Below are positions 26,923-39,627 of a DNA stretch of 64,000 bases, in pieces (position 1 is the stretch's first letter; every line of letters starts with the position of its first letter). This stretch comes from Klebsormidium nitens (taxonomy: Eukaryota; Streptophyta; Klebsormidiophyceae; Klebsormidiales; Klebsormidiaceae). The position numbers were made by a program, and so were the translations under genes. The stretch is from assembly GCA_000708835.1 (NCBI GenBank), contig DF237036.1:124001-188000 (forward strand). Reading direction: 5' to 3'. The notes below the pieces were generated by a model. That model was not told the DNA's origin, searched no databases, and saw nothing but the letters and a program-made list of their open reading frames with translations.

Positions 26923-29900
26923 TCACGGCAACAGCTCAACCTCGTGCGGCATGATGTCCTCCTGCGTCCTATAGCTCTTGTCGGGCGAGTAATAGCACAA
27001 ATTCGCCACGTGGCTCGTGTACAAGCACGCGAAACGCTCGACCTGGTGCGCAAAACGCGAGTTCTGGTAGCCGGTCTTCATCAGCTGACCCCAGACCGGG
27101 TGGAAGCTGTGGTGCAACTCCTTCTGGCGCCGGCGGTGCTCCTCGCGCGCGTGGTCGCGAGCGGCCAAGACCTGCAAAAGGACAGAATTGCCTCATTTTT
27201 CCTATTTCTTTTTCTCGAATTATCGTTTTCTCGGTTTTGGCCGCAGCCAGCAAGGCGTGTATCCGGAGTGGTCTTGGGCGGACAATACCTGCAAAAGGGC
27301 AAGATAGCCTTCCTTTACTCTTTCTTTTCGTTTTGGCCGCAGCCTAGCAGGACTTGTTTCTGGGCTGGTCACTGGATCCAAAGACATGGTTTTTTGCAAA
27401 AACTGCGTCTGCGTCTGCAATTCTGGGCTGCAAGGAGGTCTGCAGTAGCTCCTTCCGGCGTCGGCACTGCTCCTTGCACGCGTGTCGCGGGCGGCTAATA
27501 CCCGAAAACTTGTTTGAAGGAGTAGTCAGTGGATCTTGATACATGGGTCTGCCATTGGCCTGCCTCTGCCATTGATCGTTGTAAGGGAGTTTGCATTGGA
27601 CTCGCAAGAAATCCTCGCGAGACTTGGGCGGGGCTTTAAGGCACGACGACAAGCAACATTATGCGGCTTAGATTTTTGACAACAAGGATTCTTTCATGCC
27701 ACTTTTGAGTTAAGATCGGCTGCTCCCTGATTTCTCAAACCCCTCCCCCCCGGCTCCCATCCCCCGCCTCCTTTTCTTTTTATCAGGCCCCGACACTCGG
27801 GTCTAGGGGCGCAGGCGGTGCTCCTTGATCGCCTCCCGGTCCTTCAGAAACCTTCTCGCAGACGTCAGAGGGAGATCCGACGAGACCTAGTAATCATTGT
27901 GATCCAGGACGCGACGGTAGTGTTTCCCCGGCTGAGAGAGAGAAAAAGCGGAACTGAAAGTGAAAGCGAGAGTGAATGTGAGAGAGTAAACTTACCTCTT
28001 CCATCTCCTGCTTGATGGCCTTACGGTCCTTGTCATCGGGCGAATCATACTGGAGCGCCCAGGCCAGCCGCTGCAGCGTGTCGTCCAGTGAGTCGCGCTC
28101 GTGCCTCAGGACGTCGAAGTTCTGCGTAGCAAAAGAGTGATTCCTTTCAAGACCTAATCCGCTTCTCACTCAACTAACGATGCTCTGTTACGGTATCGAG
28201 ATTGAGATGTTGCATGTAGGTAGGAGGATGCTTAAAAGGTTTCCATTGTCTCGTATCTCAGGAATCCACGTATGTGCGCCGTCCTCTGCAGCGTATGCAG
28301 TTCTGCCAAGAGTACTCTTTATGGGGGAAAACCAAAAGCTTATTGAATGAATCAACGGTTATTGAATCCACCTCTCGTATGTGCGCTGTCATCTGCAGCG
28401 TAAGCAGCTCTTTCTCCAGCTCCGGCACGACCAGCATGGTCCGCCACCCTAGTTGCTTCTTGCTCCGCAGAATGTCGCCGTATATGTGGTCGCCCACGTA
28501 TAATATCTGCGCCCCCGCCTGGACTCCTATCATGCTGTGAAGATGCGCGACTGTGCCGCCCTGAAACGTGCGGCAGCCCTTGGAGCCGATGTGATGGGGC
28601 TCTTTTGGCGCCATGTCACCCACCTGAAAAGCAAAGTTATGAGCCTCTTTTGGCGCCATGTCCCCCCCCTAAAAAGGAAAGGTTTGGTCATGCATACCTT
28701 CTCATCCCACGTATCTGAACTGTGAAGTGATTTTAGACATTTTCAGACCGTCAGAATTTCAAGCCTCGGGCACCGCTTGCGGTTTGGACCTTGTTGTGCT
28801 GCGAACGTGCGGCAAACCTTGACCCGATGTGGGGGGGCTCTGGGAGACCCGTATCATCGACCGACATGACAATACTGATAGTCACTAATGGACTTAGGGA
28901 AAGGCTCCTACGACTTTGCAAACTGGGAAGTTTGCGCACCTATGGCTTTAGTCATGGGACTGTCGCACTTAAACCCTGTGAATGCTTTAACAAGAGCAGG
29001 CCGTGCCCCTTTAGACAACGCGGCAGCCGTTTGACCCCATTAGGCGAGACTCTATAACCTATATGTCATCCATCTCAAACAAAGCGAACAATCATGCTTC
29101 ACGGGCTCGGTAGAGAAAGTGAGCCCATCGGAAACGCAACAAGATGTGGAGTCCTGAAGTTCAGGTATGCCAAACTTGGAACCTCTGCATCTGTGCAACG
29201 AGACCCTAAAACATGCACCTCAAGCTTGGGGCTGTAGCATTCATTTGGGGGTCGCAACTCGCCAACCAAAGCCTTACCACAAGAGGCTTCTCGACTATCA
29301 GATTCAAGGTCCGGTAGCTTTTTCACTGACGAGATCCTGAAGTCTGAAGTATTCGTAGCCTTATTCCGTAACCCGGTTTCGTTAACCCGGAATCTCACCT
29401 GAACCATGGGGCTGCCGTTGTCGGTGTTGAGGAGGAAACCGGTCATCGGGTCCACCTCGAAGATGGGCGACCGGTTGCCGTCCATGAAGAAGGCGGGCTT
29501 GCAGCTGCATGACGCAAGAGGTGACGTCAGCACCAGAAAAAAGTTTGACGTAAGCATTTAATGAATTGAGAGTGTCCTCCGGTTGAAGCGAGGCTTTCTC
29601 AGGGTCCACTTTGAAGATGGGCAACCGGTCGGCAAAGGCGGGCTTGCAGCTACACGGCGTAAGAGGTGACGTCAGCACCAGAGGGAGTTTGCATCAGCAA
29701 TGGATAAGCTATGGGAGCCAGTGCCCTTGAATGAAGCAAGGCTTCCTCAAGGGCACTCTTGACGATTGGCATGGCGAAGGCGGGTTTGCAGCTGTACGAC
29801 ATAAAAGGGTGAGGTCAGCACCAGGGGGCTGACATCAGCATGAATCAGTCTGCTCAAATTGCCGATGGCGACCGCTTGCCTTTTGCTAAACTACGGATTC

Positions 29901-32900
29901 AAAGCAACAAAGAACTGGAGCTACTTGTAGGCCCACGAACTTTCTTGCAAGCAAAAGAAAGAGCCGGAACGACTTAGCAGAAAAGGTTTCGAAACGAAGA
30001 GATCTGCAGAAGCCTCAAACAAGAGTAAAACGACTCGGATCCTGACAGAAAAGTCTCACCTCCCCACGATAACGGTGTCAAAGTACTGGAGCCACTTGTC
30101 GTCGCGCGGGATGTTCTTGCCGCACTTGCCGCACAGGTAGTTCATGACCACGTGGGTGTAGTCCCATAAGCTATTGGTCACCAGGAACGTGTTCCGGCCG
30201 GACTTGCGGATCATCTCCAGCATCGGCACAATCTGCTCGTCCATGAAGATGTACCTGGGTGACAATAAGATGACGTCAGCATCAGAAGGTGAAGTCAGTG
30301 CGGGTGAGTGACGTCACCAGGAAGGTTTTGGGGCCCGAGATTGGATCATCTCCAGCATCGGCACAATCTGCTCGTCCATGAAGATGTACCTGGGCGAAAG
30401 TGGGTGACGTCAGGATCAGGAGGTGACGTCAGCGCGTTTGAGTGACGTCACCAGGGAGGGAGCATCCCAGCATCGGCACAATTTGCTCGTCCATGAAGAT
30501 GTACCTGGGCGAATCAAGGCGACGTGAGCAGCACCAAATGACGTCAGGCGGGTGTGAGTGACGTCACTGGGGACGTGCTGCGGCCGGGACTTGCAAAGAA
30601 TCTCCAGCGTCCGCACGACTTGTTCGTCCATGAAGATGTACCCGGGCAGGGAGCGTTACTTCAGCTTCACAAAGTTACGTCAGCAAGGGTTAATAAGGTC
30701 AGCAGGGCGTTGCGATACTGGACGCTGCTGAGTTTGAGAGGTGACAATTAGAAAGCTGAAACCGCATTGGTAAGGTCGGCTCGTCGTTTTTCGGAAAGTC
30801 GCAATAACGAGTACAGACGAATCTAAACGAAGTCACCGATACTCGACGACGTCAGGACGGAATGGGCGCAGGAAAGGGGATGCGCGTCCAATTCTGTGCT
30901 GAGAAGAAGCCGCAGCCATTTCGAAACATTGGGCTTCAGAAGCATAGTAGCTCGACACAGGTTTCGTCTGAAATGTACCCTTGATGTACTGTAACTTATA
31001 ATGAGGGACCGCTTTCCAGCACTTCCATTCTGGATGATCTGATGCACAGACCGCACAGCAACGTGGACCTATGTCTCTCGTGGTAGCCAGAAGAGGAGGT
31101 CGCAAGGGGGCGGAGTGCGATGGATATACACGAAGGGAACAGAAGGAATAGAAAGGTGTTCGAGGAAGGGCTTGAAAAGTAAAGTCAAGAAGGGAAGAAG
31201 AAAAAGCAACATGCTCACTTCTCCGGATCCGCCGCTACGGCCCGCTTGAGGCTCCCGTCCCGGTGGCAAAGATCCACCGCCGCTCGCACGTCTTTATACA
31301 GCGTCGCGTAGTCGCGCTCCGGCGGCATCAGCTCCGGGTGCTCGTCTTTCAGATCGACGAGTTGCGCGAACAGGTACGCCTGGAGAGACGACGTCAGCGG
31401 GGTCAGGGATGACGTCAGCGGTTGAGAAAGCAAGCTGGAATAGAAGCAGCGTCGCGAAGTCGCATCACTTTGGAATGCTCGTCTTTCATATCCACGAGTT
31501 GCGTGAACAGGTATGCCTGAACGAAGGTGGCGCGATGTAAGACGCAACGTCAGCAGACGACGAATTGATGTGCCGAGTCCGAGCGTGGAGGCACCGGGTT
31601 GAGGTGTTTGTCTCTCTACCACCTGCGCAAAGAGGTAACCCCTGGGTCGCAAGAAACGACGTCAGCGGAATCAAAGGTGACGTCAGCAGCTGAGACGACA
31701 GGCTGAGATGATAGCAGCGTTTCGTAGTCGCCCCCTCGAGCGGTCAGAGTGCACAGACTGATTGACCTTGGCCAGCGAGGAGAACGGGTCTGGAAACGCG
31801 TATTCTCGGCTCGTCGAATGTATCAAGACGGCGCGTTCTAGATTGAACAGTCTCGCTTCAAGTGCACCTCTTCGTAATGAAAAAAAACTTCTCTTTCCTT
31901 ACCTCTACTAACAAGGAGAGTGTACCATAAGCACGTAGCCAGCTCCTCGTGAGTATTTCCAGGAGGCGGGGTCAAGGTTACAATCTCTCACTAAGCGCAA
32001 ACAGTTCGTAGCAGCAATGTGAGGGCGGTAGTTCTTTCCTTCCTTACCTCAGCTAACGAGAAGAGCATATCGATAAGCGCGTAGTCCGGCTCGCCGTATG
32101 TATCTCGAGACGGCGCATCTCCGTTGAACAATCTCTTGTAAAAGCACACGGGTTTGCAGCCTGAATGTAAAATGGCACCTGAACCTCACCTCGGCTAACG
32201 AGAAGAGGGTGTCAATAAGCGCATAGTCCGGCTCGTCGTATGCATCTTGCGCCGGCGCATCTCCGTTTTCAGAACCTCTTTAAGCGTATAACTTGTGTAG
32301 CTTAGTGAGAGGGCGGTAGATTCTTTCCTCCCTTATCTCCGCTAATGAGAAGAGGGTGTCAATAAGCGCGTAGTCCGGCTCGTCTTATATATCTTGAGTC
32401 ACCGCGCCTCCGTTGAACAATCTCCTGTAAAAGTACACGGGTTTGCAGCCTGATTGTAAAACGGCACCTGATCCTCACCTCGGCTAACGAGAAGAGGGTG
32501 TCAATAAGCGCATAGTCCGGCTCGTCGTATGTATCTCGGGACGGCGCGTTTCCGTACGTCTCCAGACGGGCGTCCCTCGTCATCTCCCGGAACCCGTGGT
32601 ACGCGATCTTGACGTACTTGTGACGGTCCATCTGGGTTCAGAAAACGTCAGGGGTGGTTAAGCAGGTTGAGGAAGGGTTACGATTGCGAACACGGTCGAG
32701 ATGCGTCGGGGCGTCTCCTACAGTTGTTAAGACTTCTGGTATGCAGTCTTCACGTACTTATGACCGTCCATCTGAGTTTAGAAGGCGTTCAGATCAGTTT
32801 GGGACTCATTTTGCGGAAGGCTACAAGACTAGCAGTGAAACCATGTACTAGACGTGACAGAGGTTTCCTGTCTCCTCCTGAACTCGTGATTGCACAGTCC

Positions 32901-35708
32901 TCACGTTTTTGTGAACTGGTCTATTCCACGAGATGAAAAAGCAATGAGGAGAAACGAAGAGTAGGCTGGCTTTGGCTTGTAGTAAGGGTTCCTAACAATC
33001 CAATCGAAGCCGTTGATGTAAACTGCAGAGTGAACACGTTTCCTGAGTCTACTCGTGGCAGCTTGACTAGAAAGACAAGGGTTTCGCTTCTCTAAGGATG
33101 CATTACCTGCTAGCTCCGAAGAGGTCAGCGACGAAGTATCACGACAAAAAAATGTCAATGCAAGCTCGTACAAGCTTGCTGCATACTCTGATTTGGGGTT
33201 TCGCAAAAGGTCCTGAAGCTCCGACCTTCACCGAACTTCTGAGAATTGACGGCCCAAAAATAACTCGCAGCCTGGACGTTGGAGAGCCACCTGCGGAAGC
33301 TGCCGTTCTCTAGATTGTGGCCCAATAGCTCTCGATCTCACACTGACCCTTACAAGCAATTCTTTCTAGCCGAGGACTTTGACTTTGACCTTTGAACTGC
33401 AAAACCGAAACTCTCGAACCCTGGACCACCTTTCCTGAATTGGTATCCTCAAATGCTGGAGCATAAGAGCCAGACCTTGGGTTCACGTCTTTACCTCCGA
33501 GAAAACATGCTTCACTGGAATCCTGTGAAGTCTGACACCGTTGACCTAACACTCTAAAGTCCTCTTTAAGAGACGGGAACCCACAACAAAAAAAGCGGAA
33601 ACTATTCTCACCTTGAGGATGTTGCCTCGCTTTTTGTCGATTGCTAACCCCCGCACCATGTACCGCCAGTCAAACTTCCATTCGAGGCAGTCCTGTGGGT
33701 AACCCAAGTTGTTAACCAGCTTCTTGATCGTCTCATGATACGCCAGCGTCTCGAACGTGTCGGGCCTGCACGGAAAAACTCTCCTGATTTATAGATACCA
33801 AGGTCGTCCCGCACGTTACGAATTTGCAGTTGAACCCAAGTTGTTGACCAGCTTCTTGATCGTCTCATGCTACGCCAGCGTCTCGAACGTGTCGGGCCTG
33901 CACGAAAAACTCTTCTGATTTACAGATACTAAGGTCGTCCCGCACCTTAGGAATTTGCAGTTGAAGCGGTCCTGTGGAGAACCCACGCGCTTAACCAGCT
34001 TCTTCATCGTCTCATGTAACGGTTGTCAAACGATGAAGAGAATCTTCTGTCGAGAACAAACGGAGAATACAAACTGAGCCAATCCTTGTTCAGCTCTTGA
34101 TGCATCTTCAAGATCTGAAGCATCTTCATCGGCCAAAAAACAGAAGTTTCTCTTAGGGGAGACAGTCAGGCCCACAAAGGTTGAATCAGATGGAGCACAC
34201 TTCGCTTGCCTCTGGCAAAAGGTCCAACATTGCGACTGTGATTGGATAGACAGAACATGTATTCTCTTACTTATACTGCGCGAGTGTGTAGTCCATGTCG
34301 AAGCCGACGGCCTTGATGCTCTTCATGTTGAGCGAGCGATTGCAGAAGATTTTGCGCCGGTAGTCGACCGGGCTGCACCATACCTGCGGTGTCAACAACG
34401 TTCTGGGGCCCAGAGAAGTACGGGAACTGACATTTCTTGTTCCTGGATGATATACTAGAACTTGGTTGAACAGCCAATGTAGTTGTTGACAAGGTAAAGA
34501 GTTACGCGACGCAGTTCGTGTGAGAATCGGCTCTGGAATCTCAAAAAGGACTGAAGACAAGCCCTTGGCCATCCTATGCGCCACTGTTATTTCAGGCCAT
34601 GAAACTGGGTGAATCCATGTATACTATGCCGAATCATCTGTTGACAATGAGTTGTGCAAGCTGCTGATCTCAATTGCCAAACAAGATTGGTTTCTGAGAT
34701 CCTTATGGGAAGGCCTATCCTGACCATAGCTAGCATGTTTGTCCTGAAGGCTCCAGATACAAGTGAAACAAAACTCAGATTCTTTTTCTGCGAAAAATAA
34801 GACAGCGTTTTTCAAACCGTGCCAATTCATACTCAGGAACCCACCTTGCTGGTCCAAGGAGGAGAATCTAAGTCCGGTCGCGCCACCGGAATCGGTTCCC
34901 CTGTAATCGGCGGCGGCACCGGTTTCCACCGTTCCTTCACTTCCTGGCGCATCCGCCCCTTCACGTCCTCTCCCACCTCATGCACATTTACACCAGCCCC
35001 GTTCACACTGAGCCCATTTACACTATTTTCATCCATTGCTTTCTGCAAGCTTGCGGCGCTTTCTGAAAGCCCCGCGCTGTTGAAAACGCCCGTTTCTGCA
35101 TCTCCTGAACGGCCCAAATGAGCCAGCAACCGGTCGGCGCCCTCGCTAGCTGCCACGTTTTCCTCCTCAATCCTCTCCTCCGCCTCTAGTTCTTTCCTTT
35201 CCCTCTGCGTGTGCGACTTTCCATTTGCAGACGCTTCTCTCCTCACGGACGCATTTGTCCCTGTCTTGCTGTCTGAACCGCCGACCCTTTCGGTTTCAAA
35301 ACCCCTAGAATTGGCAACGGGGTCGTTAGCCACCCCCCCGCCTGGAGATCCCTGATGATCACGCATGCTCGAAACGCACCGCAAGCCCGTGCGCCTTATC
35401 CTGGTTTCACCGGCGCCTATTCGCGCCTGCCCCAAGCTGAAGGGGCTTTCCTCTAACCCTGCCCTAAACCTGCCCGAACCCAAGCTTTCCTCAACGCCTT
35501 GCCTGCAAGCATCCCCGAATCGTCGCCCGGAGAATGCACCGATTGATGCAAGAGTTTGCAAACTAGACGATGAACTTTCTACCCATTTGGAAGAGCGACC
35601 AAATATGGAAGGGGCCGATGCCTGCGTACTGAAAGAAAGAGACGGGCCTTGTGAGAAGCAGCTCGAGAGCGGAGCTGCCGCGGCCGTTGATCTGCTGAGC
35701 ACAGCCAT
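26923..35708 (-). CDS. HAD-superfamily IMP/GMP-type 5'-nucleotidase (cN-II family), 10 exons
   Basis: Predicted to remove the 5'-phosphate from purine monophosphates. Exons from the 5' end: 34845-35708, 34271-34383, 33612-33765, 32479-32631, 31219-31379, 30060-30254, 29399-29504, 28372-28623, 27996-28121, 26923-27171. All junctions are GT-AG and in phase, giving 790 residues. HAD motifs are complete: I FDMDYT (Asp317, Asp319), II TNS (Thr508), III CKPAFF (Lys549), IV GDHIYGDI (Asp627, Asp632), matching human NT5C2 D52/D54, T249, K292, D351/D356. The C-terminal block WGQLMKTGYQNSRFAHQVER is typical of plant homologues. Exon 1 is unusual: about 288 residues, Ser/Ala-rich at the start (MAVLSRSTAAAAPLSS), like an organelle transit peptide, then disordered. 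ATG 35708 is chosen as the first in-frame ATG; the frame is open upstream. Most introns carry degenerate exon-edge copies, listed separately. Confidence 0.93.
27171..27505 (-). repeat. Exon-edge copies at 5'-nucleotidase exon 10 acceptor
   Basis: The exon 10 acceptor edge (true acceptor at 27172-27173) is repeated upstream in intron 9. One copy lies at about 27269-27345, including the GACCTGCAAAAGG-like acceptor tail and the GTTTTGGCCGCAGCC block further into the intron. Another lies at about 27449-27505, matching the exon's CTCCTTCTGGCGCCGGCG stretch. A short stretch at about 27815-27850 instead resembles the interior of exon 9 (28011-28040). Confidence 0.75.
28261..29050 (-). repeat. Exon-edge copies around 5'-nucleotidase exon 8
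   Basis: The donor edge of exon 8 (28364-28420) is copied downstream at 28261-28313, sharing TATGTGCGC and CTGCAGCGTA. The acceptor edge CTCTTTTGGCGCCATGTC at 28600 is repeated at 28645, a 45-bp spacing. The stretch CGTGCGGCAGCCCTTGGAGC (about 28567) has diverged copies near 28805 and 29018. Confidence 0.7.
29440..29840 (-). repeat. Three-unit exon-edge array at 5'-nucleotidase exon 7 acceptor
   Basis: The exon 7 acceptor edge GGCTTGCAG (29496) recurs at 29641 and, as GGTTTGCAG, at 29783: spacings of 145 and 142 bp. Each copy keeps flanking exon sequence on one side and an intron segment GTGACGTCAGCACC (or a variant) on the other. The copies are too decayed to encode the full exon. Confidence 0.85.
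30240..30660 (-). repeat. Four-unit exon-edge array at 5'-nucleotidase exon 6 acceptor
   Basis: TCCATGAAGATGTACCTGGG at the exon 6 acceptor (30240) recurs at 30375, 30490 and 30627, spacings of 135, 115 and 137 bp. Each copy holds roughly the first 50 bases of the exon plus the acceptor and nearby TGACGTCA sites. Identity over that edge is high by eye. Confidence 0.88.
31350..31650 (-). repeat. Three-unit exon-edge array at 5'-nucleotidase exon 5 acceptor
   Basis: The acceptor edge encoding AYLFAQLVD (around 31356-31383) has a close copy at about 31480-31518 (137-bp offset) and a more diverged copy at about 31608-31647 (a further 124 bp or so). CGACGTCAGCGG or TGACGTCAGC segments flank the copies. 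Confidence 0.8.
31760..32520 (-). repeat. Long exon-edge array at 5'-nucleotidase exon 4 donor
   Basis: The donor edge of exon 4, encoding DYALIDTLFSLAE then GTGAGG, recurs downstream in intron 4 at about 32341, 32191, 32047, 31904 and 31762, a regular period of roughly 143 bp. The inner copies keep AAGCGC(A/G)TAGTCCGGCTCG almost unchanged and a conserved intron segment with GGGTTTGCAGCC. The outermost two are more decayed. It is the largest array in the window. Confidence 0.88.
32600..32935 (-). repeat. Exon-edge copies at 5'-nucleotidase exon 4 acceptor
   Basis: The acceptor edge encoding MDRHKYVK (32605-32636) has copies upstream in intron 3 at about 32740-32785 and, weaker, at about 32880-32935. 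The first keeps a CTTCACGTACTTATGACCGT core and the acceptor context. Confidence 0.75.
33700..34020 (-). repeat. Exon-edge copies at 5'-nucleotidase exon 3 acceptor
   Basis: CCAGCTTCTTGATCGTCTCA in exon 3 (33717) recurs at 33848 and, with a change, at 33995: spacings of 131 and 147 bp. The first copy also keeps the GTGTCGGGCCTGCACG acceptor junction, so it could act as a decoy acceptor in intron 2. Confidence 0.87.
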
Positions 35709-36916
35709 ATTCACCCTGCCCACATTCACATTGTTCTTGATGCCTACTGAGTTGCTGAGCACTGGGGGGAGCGAGTGGTTGCCTGGCTGACTTCGAAGGA
35801 GAGACAGATTCTCTAAGAGGCTGACCAGTCGTCCTGTGAGCCGCAACTGACAGCCACCCTCTTCTAGTTGTCCCGCAACCGGCGCCCCCCTTCCTTTTAC
35901 CCAAGTAGCAGACCTAGTCCCAGATTGTAGTGATTTGCTGGCCGATGTTGAGGCAAAAGCACTCTCTTCGGCCAATGAGATCTTAGCTAGTTTTGCAAAC
36001 CCTCGACATGCATCCCAAGTTCCCAATGCCCGTTTGAGATGAGTTGCGAGAATGCGCGCGGGGCGGGCTTGAATGAGCGCCGTTGTTGCTGATCTTTAGG
36101 GGCCTGAAAAGCGGCCTTGCGAAAAACGGTGGGCCCAGACAGTAAGAAGTGCATCAAAGCTTTGTCACATTTCCAGATGACGGACCTGATTTGCATGAAG
36201 CAAAACGGATAAAAGGGCACCAACAAGGTCTGCCGCACCTCTTCTTTCAAGCAGTATACTCAAGTCAAGGCCTACTTTCTCCTCTTTGGAAATGTTTGGC
36301 CTCGAGACGCAAAATGAAGAGGCTGCAATGCCAGCTCCTTTCCTTCTTTCCTTTGCTGTTGAAAGGAATTTAAAAATTCAAATGCATGAGATTCTTGACT
36401 CATGCATTCTTGACAAGGCAACATGCAACTGCACGGCGCAGACTGCAGTCTCAAAAGCGAGATTCTGTTGAAGGGTTCGGACGTGAATCCTCGTCCCAGA
36501 GTCGAACATTGGAAGGTTTTCTGGACGTCCGATAGCATCATCATTTGCTGAATGACAGGTGGCGTCCTCATAGAGCTCCGGACCACGTGACAGCGAAGAT
36601 CCATGACGTAAGCGAGGCTGAGTGCCCGCACGCGCGAGCGGATGCATTGCACCACCACAACAGTTGCAAAAGCTTGGGCAAAACTGCCAATGGCAAAAGC
36701 CTGGCTCTGATGAGCCAGCAAAATCCATTTTTGGAGAAGTGGACAAATGCTTCTCAAGTCTTTCAAGTTCCAACGTCTCATTGTCTGCGATGGCTCAAGG
36801 GCCACATTTGTACTACAATTCTTCTTTATTAGGAACCGCTCTTGCTGAGCTGTGTGGAAAAGCTCTTCTGATCTTGGTTGGGTAGAGTTTCGAACTTGGA
36901 AGTAGACACTTTTACA
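35709..36916. promoter_or_regulatory. Divergent intergenic region (5'-nucleotidase / TPxP protein)
   Basis: About 1.2 kb separates the start codons of two divergently transcribed genes, so both promoters and 5' leaders should lie here. The 5'-nucleotidase frame stays open to 36026 without an ATG. No core promoter element could be assigned by eye. Overlapping short frames at 36272-36805 (-) look incidental. Confidence 0.5.
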
Positions 36917-39627
36917 ATGGCTAACCTGTCTGTCACTGTCAGTTACACCACCACTTTGCTCTTGAGCTTACTCTTTTGTTGCCTAGTATTACATGCAGAA
37001 GCGCGGAGCTTGCGCGTTGTACATCTAGCTCACTATTTTGAACCAGTTACAATCAAAGACTCCGTTTCATTAAGGAGCACAGAGTCTCAGCAATCTGCGC
37101 AAGAATTAGAAGCAGCTCCATTACGCTTGAAGCAAGTTCTGCGTGGCGGCCAGCTGGGAAGACGCACGCTTTCTTTTGACAAAGGCAGAGCGCGTGAGTT
37201 GGAAACTGTTGACGCCGTGTTTACTCGGATACAAGAAGAATCTTCAAGACCGGAAGGTGGTGTCAAGGGCAATGGAGATAAAGGAATAGCGCCGGAAAGG
37301 GAACGTGACAGAAGCCTTGTGATTGAGAATGAGGTAAGAGCCATCAGAAGTGGCTTCATTCTGGAAGGATTTGAACCAGCAGCCTTCCAGTGTCTTGACA
37401 GGCTGCTTTTCGCATCAGCTGAGTTTGGTTCCCTCTTTCGAACTATATTCCACTGGGCTAATCGGGCAGGGCGGGGTTGAAAATCTCTGTTTACTGTTGC
37501 TTTCCACGCCAATCACTTTCTACCACCCGCAGTTCAGCTTACACGCCCCATATATTTTGACAAAGACCGGCTTATGGTTATCCACAGCTCACTACATCTG
37601 TCACAGGTTATCTATTAGAAGACGGCTCACAAACTTGTGTGTCTGTTTCAAGCTACCACCGAAGCTGAGCTGGCTAGCTGCACGACACCTTATCATGGTG
37701 ATTATCTGATTACAGCCCAAGGGTTTTATTGGGCCGCCTGATTGACAACTTGACACACCCAGTGCTGCCAGCTCAATGTGTATCGCCATTGATTGATCCT
37801 GCCCTTTGTTTTCGAAACAAATAGGACGGCTGACAAGCATTTGGAGATGTAGGGACACCGTGTGATAGGACTTCATTGTCAGCTCCTGCGAGAATCAAGC
37901 CCATTTCGCAGAGAATCGTGGGTCAGAATCTGTTCCACGGTCTACATCTTGGGAATTTCTTTATTTCTTTGATCTATTGCAAAGAAAGAGTTCAAGTACA
38001 GCAGGCTTTGCAATCAAAACAATCCACGAGCAGCACTGAAAATTCCTATGTCACTGTCATTTCCCCTAGGCAACCAAGTTCGGTACTGTATTTTACACTT
38101 GAGATAGACATTCACTCAGTGGTCGTTGATGACTTTGTTACCATTTTTCACGTGACCACCATTCTGAGCCCTGGTCACAGTTCATTCTACAGGCGATGAT
38201 TGTCATGGTCGTGACTGAATCCTCTGACAACTGTTGAAAGCTGGCTGAGGTCCTCATTACTTCCTTTTTAATGCTGGAATCTGATATGCAGTCTTATGAG
38301 ATTGTTGGAGGAGGGAATGCACGGTAAAATGCAAGCGACCTTTCTACAAGCATTTCGAAACTGGGTTTCGAGTGGCAGCGATTCTAAGCACAGCTGTTGA
38401 CATCGTAATGACTGGGCTTTCAGCGTTTTTCTTCTGGTCAGGTTGTTTTTTCCATCCGTGCAGGACGAAGGAAAGCTCGACATGCCACCCTTCCCTCCTC
38501 GTCGAACACCGACCCCAGAACCCACTCCCGAACCAACTCCTGAACCAACTCCCAAACCCACTCCTAAGCCGACTCCAAAGCCCACTCCAAAACCCACTCC
38601 CAAACCCACGCCCAAACCCACCTCGAAACCCACTCCAAAGCCGACTCCAAAACCAACTCCCGAACCAACCCCCAAACCGACACCCAAACCAACGCCAGAA
38701 CCAACTCCAGAACCAACGCCAAAACCGACGCCTAAACCGACCCCAAGACCGACTCCAAAACCAACGCCTAAACCAACCCCAGAACCAACCCCCAGGCCAA
38801 CCCCAAAACCAACTCCGAAACCCACTCCTGAACCAACTCCAAAACCCACGCCAAAGCCCAAGCCTACGCCTGAGCCCACTCCAAAACCGACGCCAAAACC
38901 GACTCCCAAACCCACCCCTGAACCAACCCCCGAACCCCCTCCTAAACCGACCCCAAAACCGACTCCCGAACCCACCTCCGAACCGACCCCTAAACCAACT
39001 CCGAAACCCACTTCCGAACCTACTCCTAAACCAACTCCGGAACCGACTCCTGAACCAACTCGCAGACCCACTCAAAGGCCTACGTCCAAACCGTCACCCG
39101 AGCCAACTCGTGAACCCACACCCAAACCCACTTCCGAACCTACTCCTGAACCAACTCACAAACCCACTGGCAAACCCACTGGCAAACCGTCAGCCGAGCC
39201 AACTCGGGAACCCACGCGAGAACCCACCTCTAAACCCACATCTAAACCGGGTCCGACTCCTAAACCCACACGAGAACCCCCTGAACCCCCTCCAAAGCCA
39301 AGCCCTCCTGAACCGTCGCCTTCTCCGGATCATAGGCGCCGTTATTACATTCCGGTTCCGGTCATCATACTTTTGAGTTTTCTTTGGGTGGGCTGCTTTT
39401 GTGTGCGCGATAGGATAGAAGCGACTTGGGGTTGGGCGGAGAAAGAACTAGAGCCGAGACTCAGAGACGTGGAGGCGAGTCCGTTGTTAGGGGGGGAGGA
39501 TTCCGTTGCTTCGGCCGAGGGAACGGACAGCGAAACGGAAGAGACGGAGAAGGATCGTAGGATCACGCGAACAAAGTCAACGGAATTGCGGCAAGAATCG
39601 AGCTCCGCACTCGGAAGTTCGAACTGA
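36917..39627 (+). CDS. TPxP-repeat hydroxyproline-rich single-pass membrane protein (2 exons)
   Basis: Model: exon 1 36917-37333 (donor GAG|GTAAGAG), exon 2 38464-39627 (acceptor after a pyrimidine run, CCGTGCAG), both phase 0, giving 526 residues. Residues 1 to about 29 are a clear signal peptide (core [15 protein letters not shown]). A charged linker follows to about residue 145, then about 65 units of T-P-x-P with x mostly Lys or Glu, eroding toward the end. A membrane segment ([19 protein letters not shown], about 434-455) follows and an acidic tail of about 70 residues containing EASPLL, an acidic-dileucine-like sorting motif. This fits a type I protein with an extensin-like outer domain whose prolines would be hydroxylated and glycosylated, perhaps linking membrane and wall (inference). 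The exon join rests on splice sites and phase, not transcripts. Convergent with a similar Ser/Pro-rich gene. Confidence 0.72.
38506..39310 (+). repeat. 12-bp coding repeat array (T-P-x-P)
   Basis: Roughly 65 tandem 12-bp units such as ACTCCAAAACCC encode alternating TPKP and TPEP. Third positions vary freely while Pro and Thr are kept, so the protein repeat is under selection. Units toward 39,100-39,310 are more degenerate (TREP, TGKP, TSKP). Confidence 0.92.

Larger units (their letters stand above)
29522..31685. promoter_or_regulatory. Cluster of eleven TGACGTCA palindromes in introns
   Basis: Perfect TGACGTCA octamers start at 29522, 29667, 30271, 30309, 30405, 30424, 30443, 30539, 30559, 31410 and 31678. 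Three more CGACGTCA variants start near 30847, 31388 and 31659. TGACGTCA is the classic full site for bZIP factors (ATF/CREB in animals, TGA-type in plants). All lie in introns 4 to 6 of the 5'-nucleotidase gene, inside the exon-edge arrays. A random octamer is expected about once per 65 kb. Binding is inference; the octamer may simply be part of the repeat unit. Confidence 0.6.
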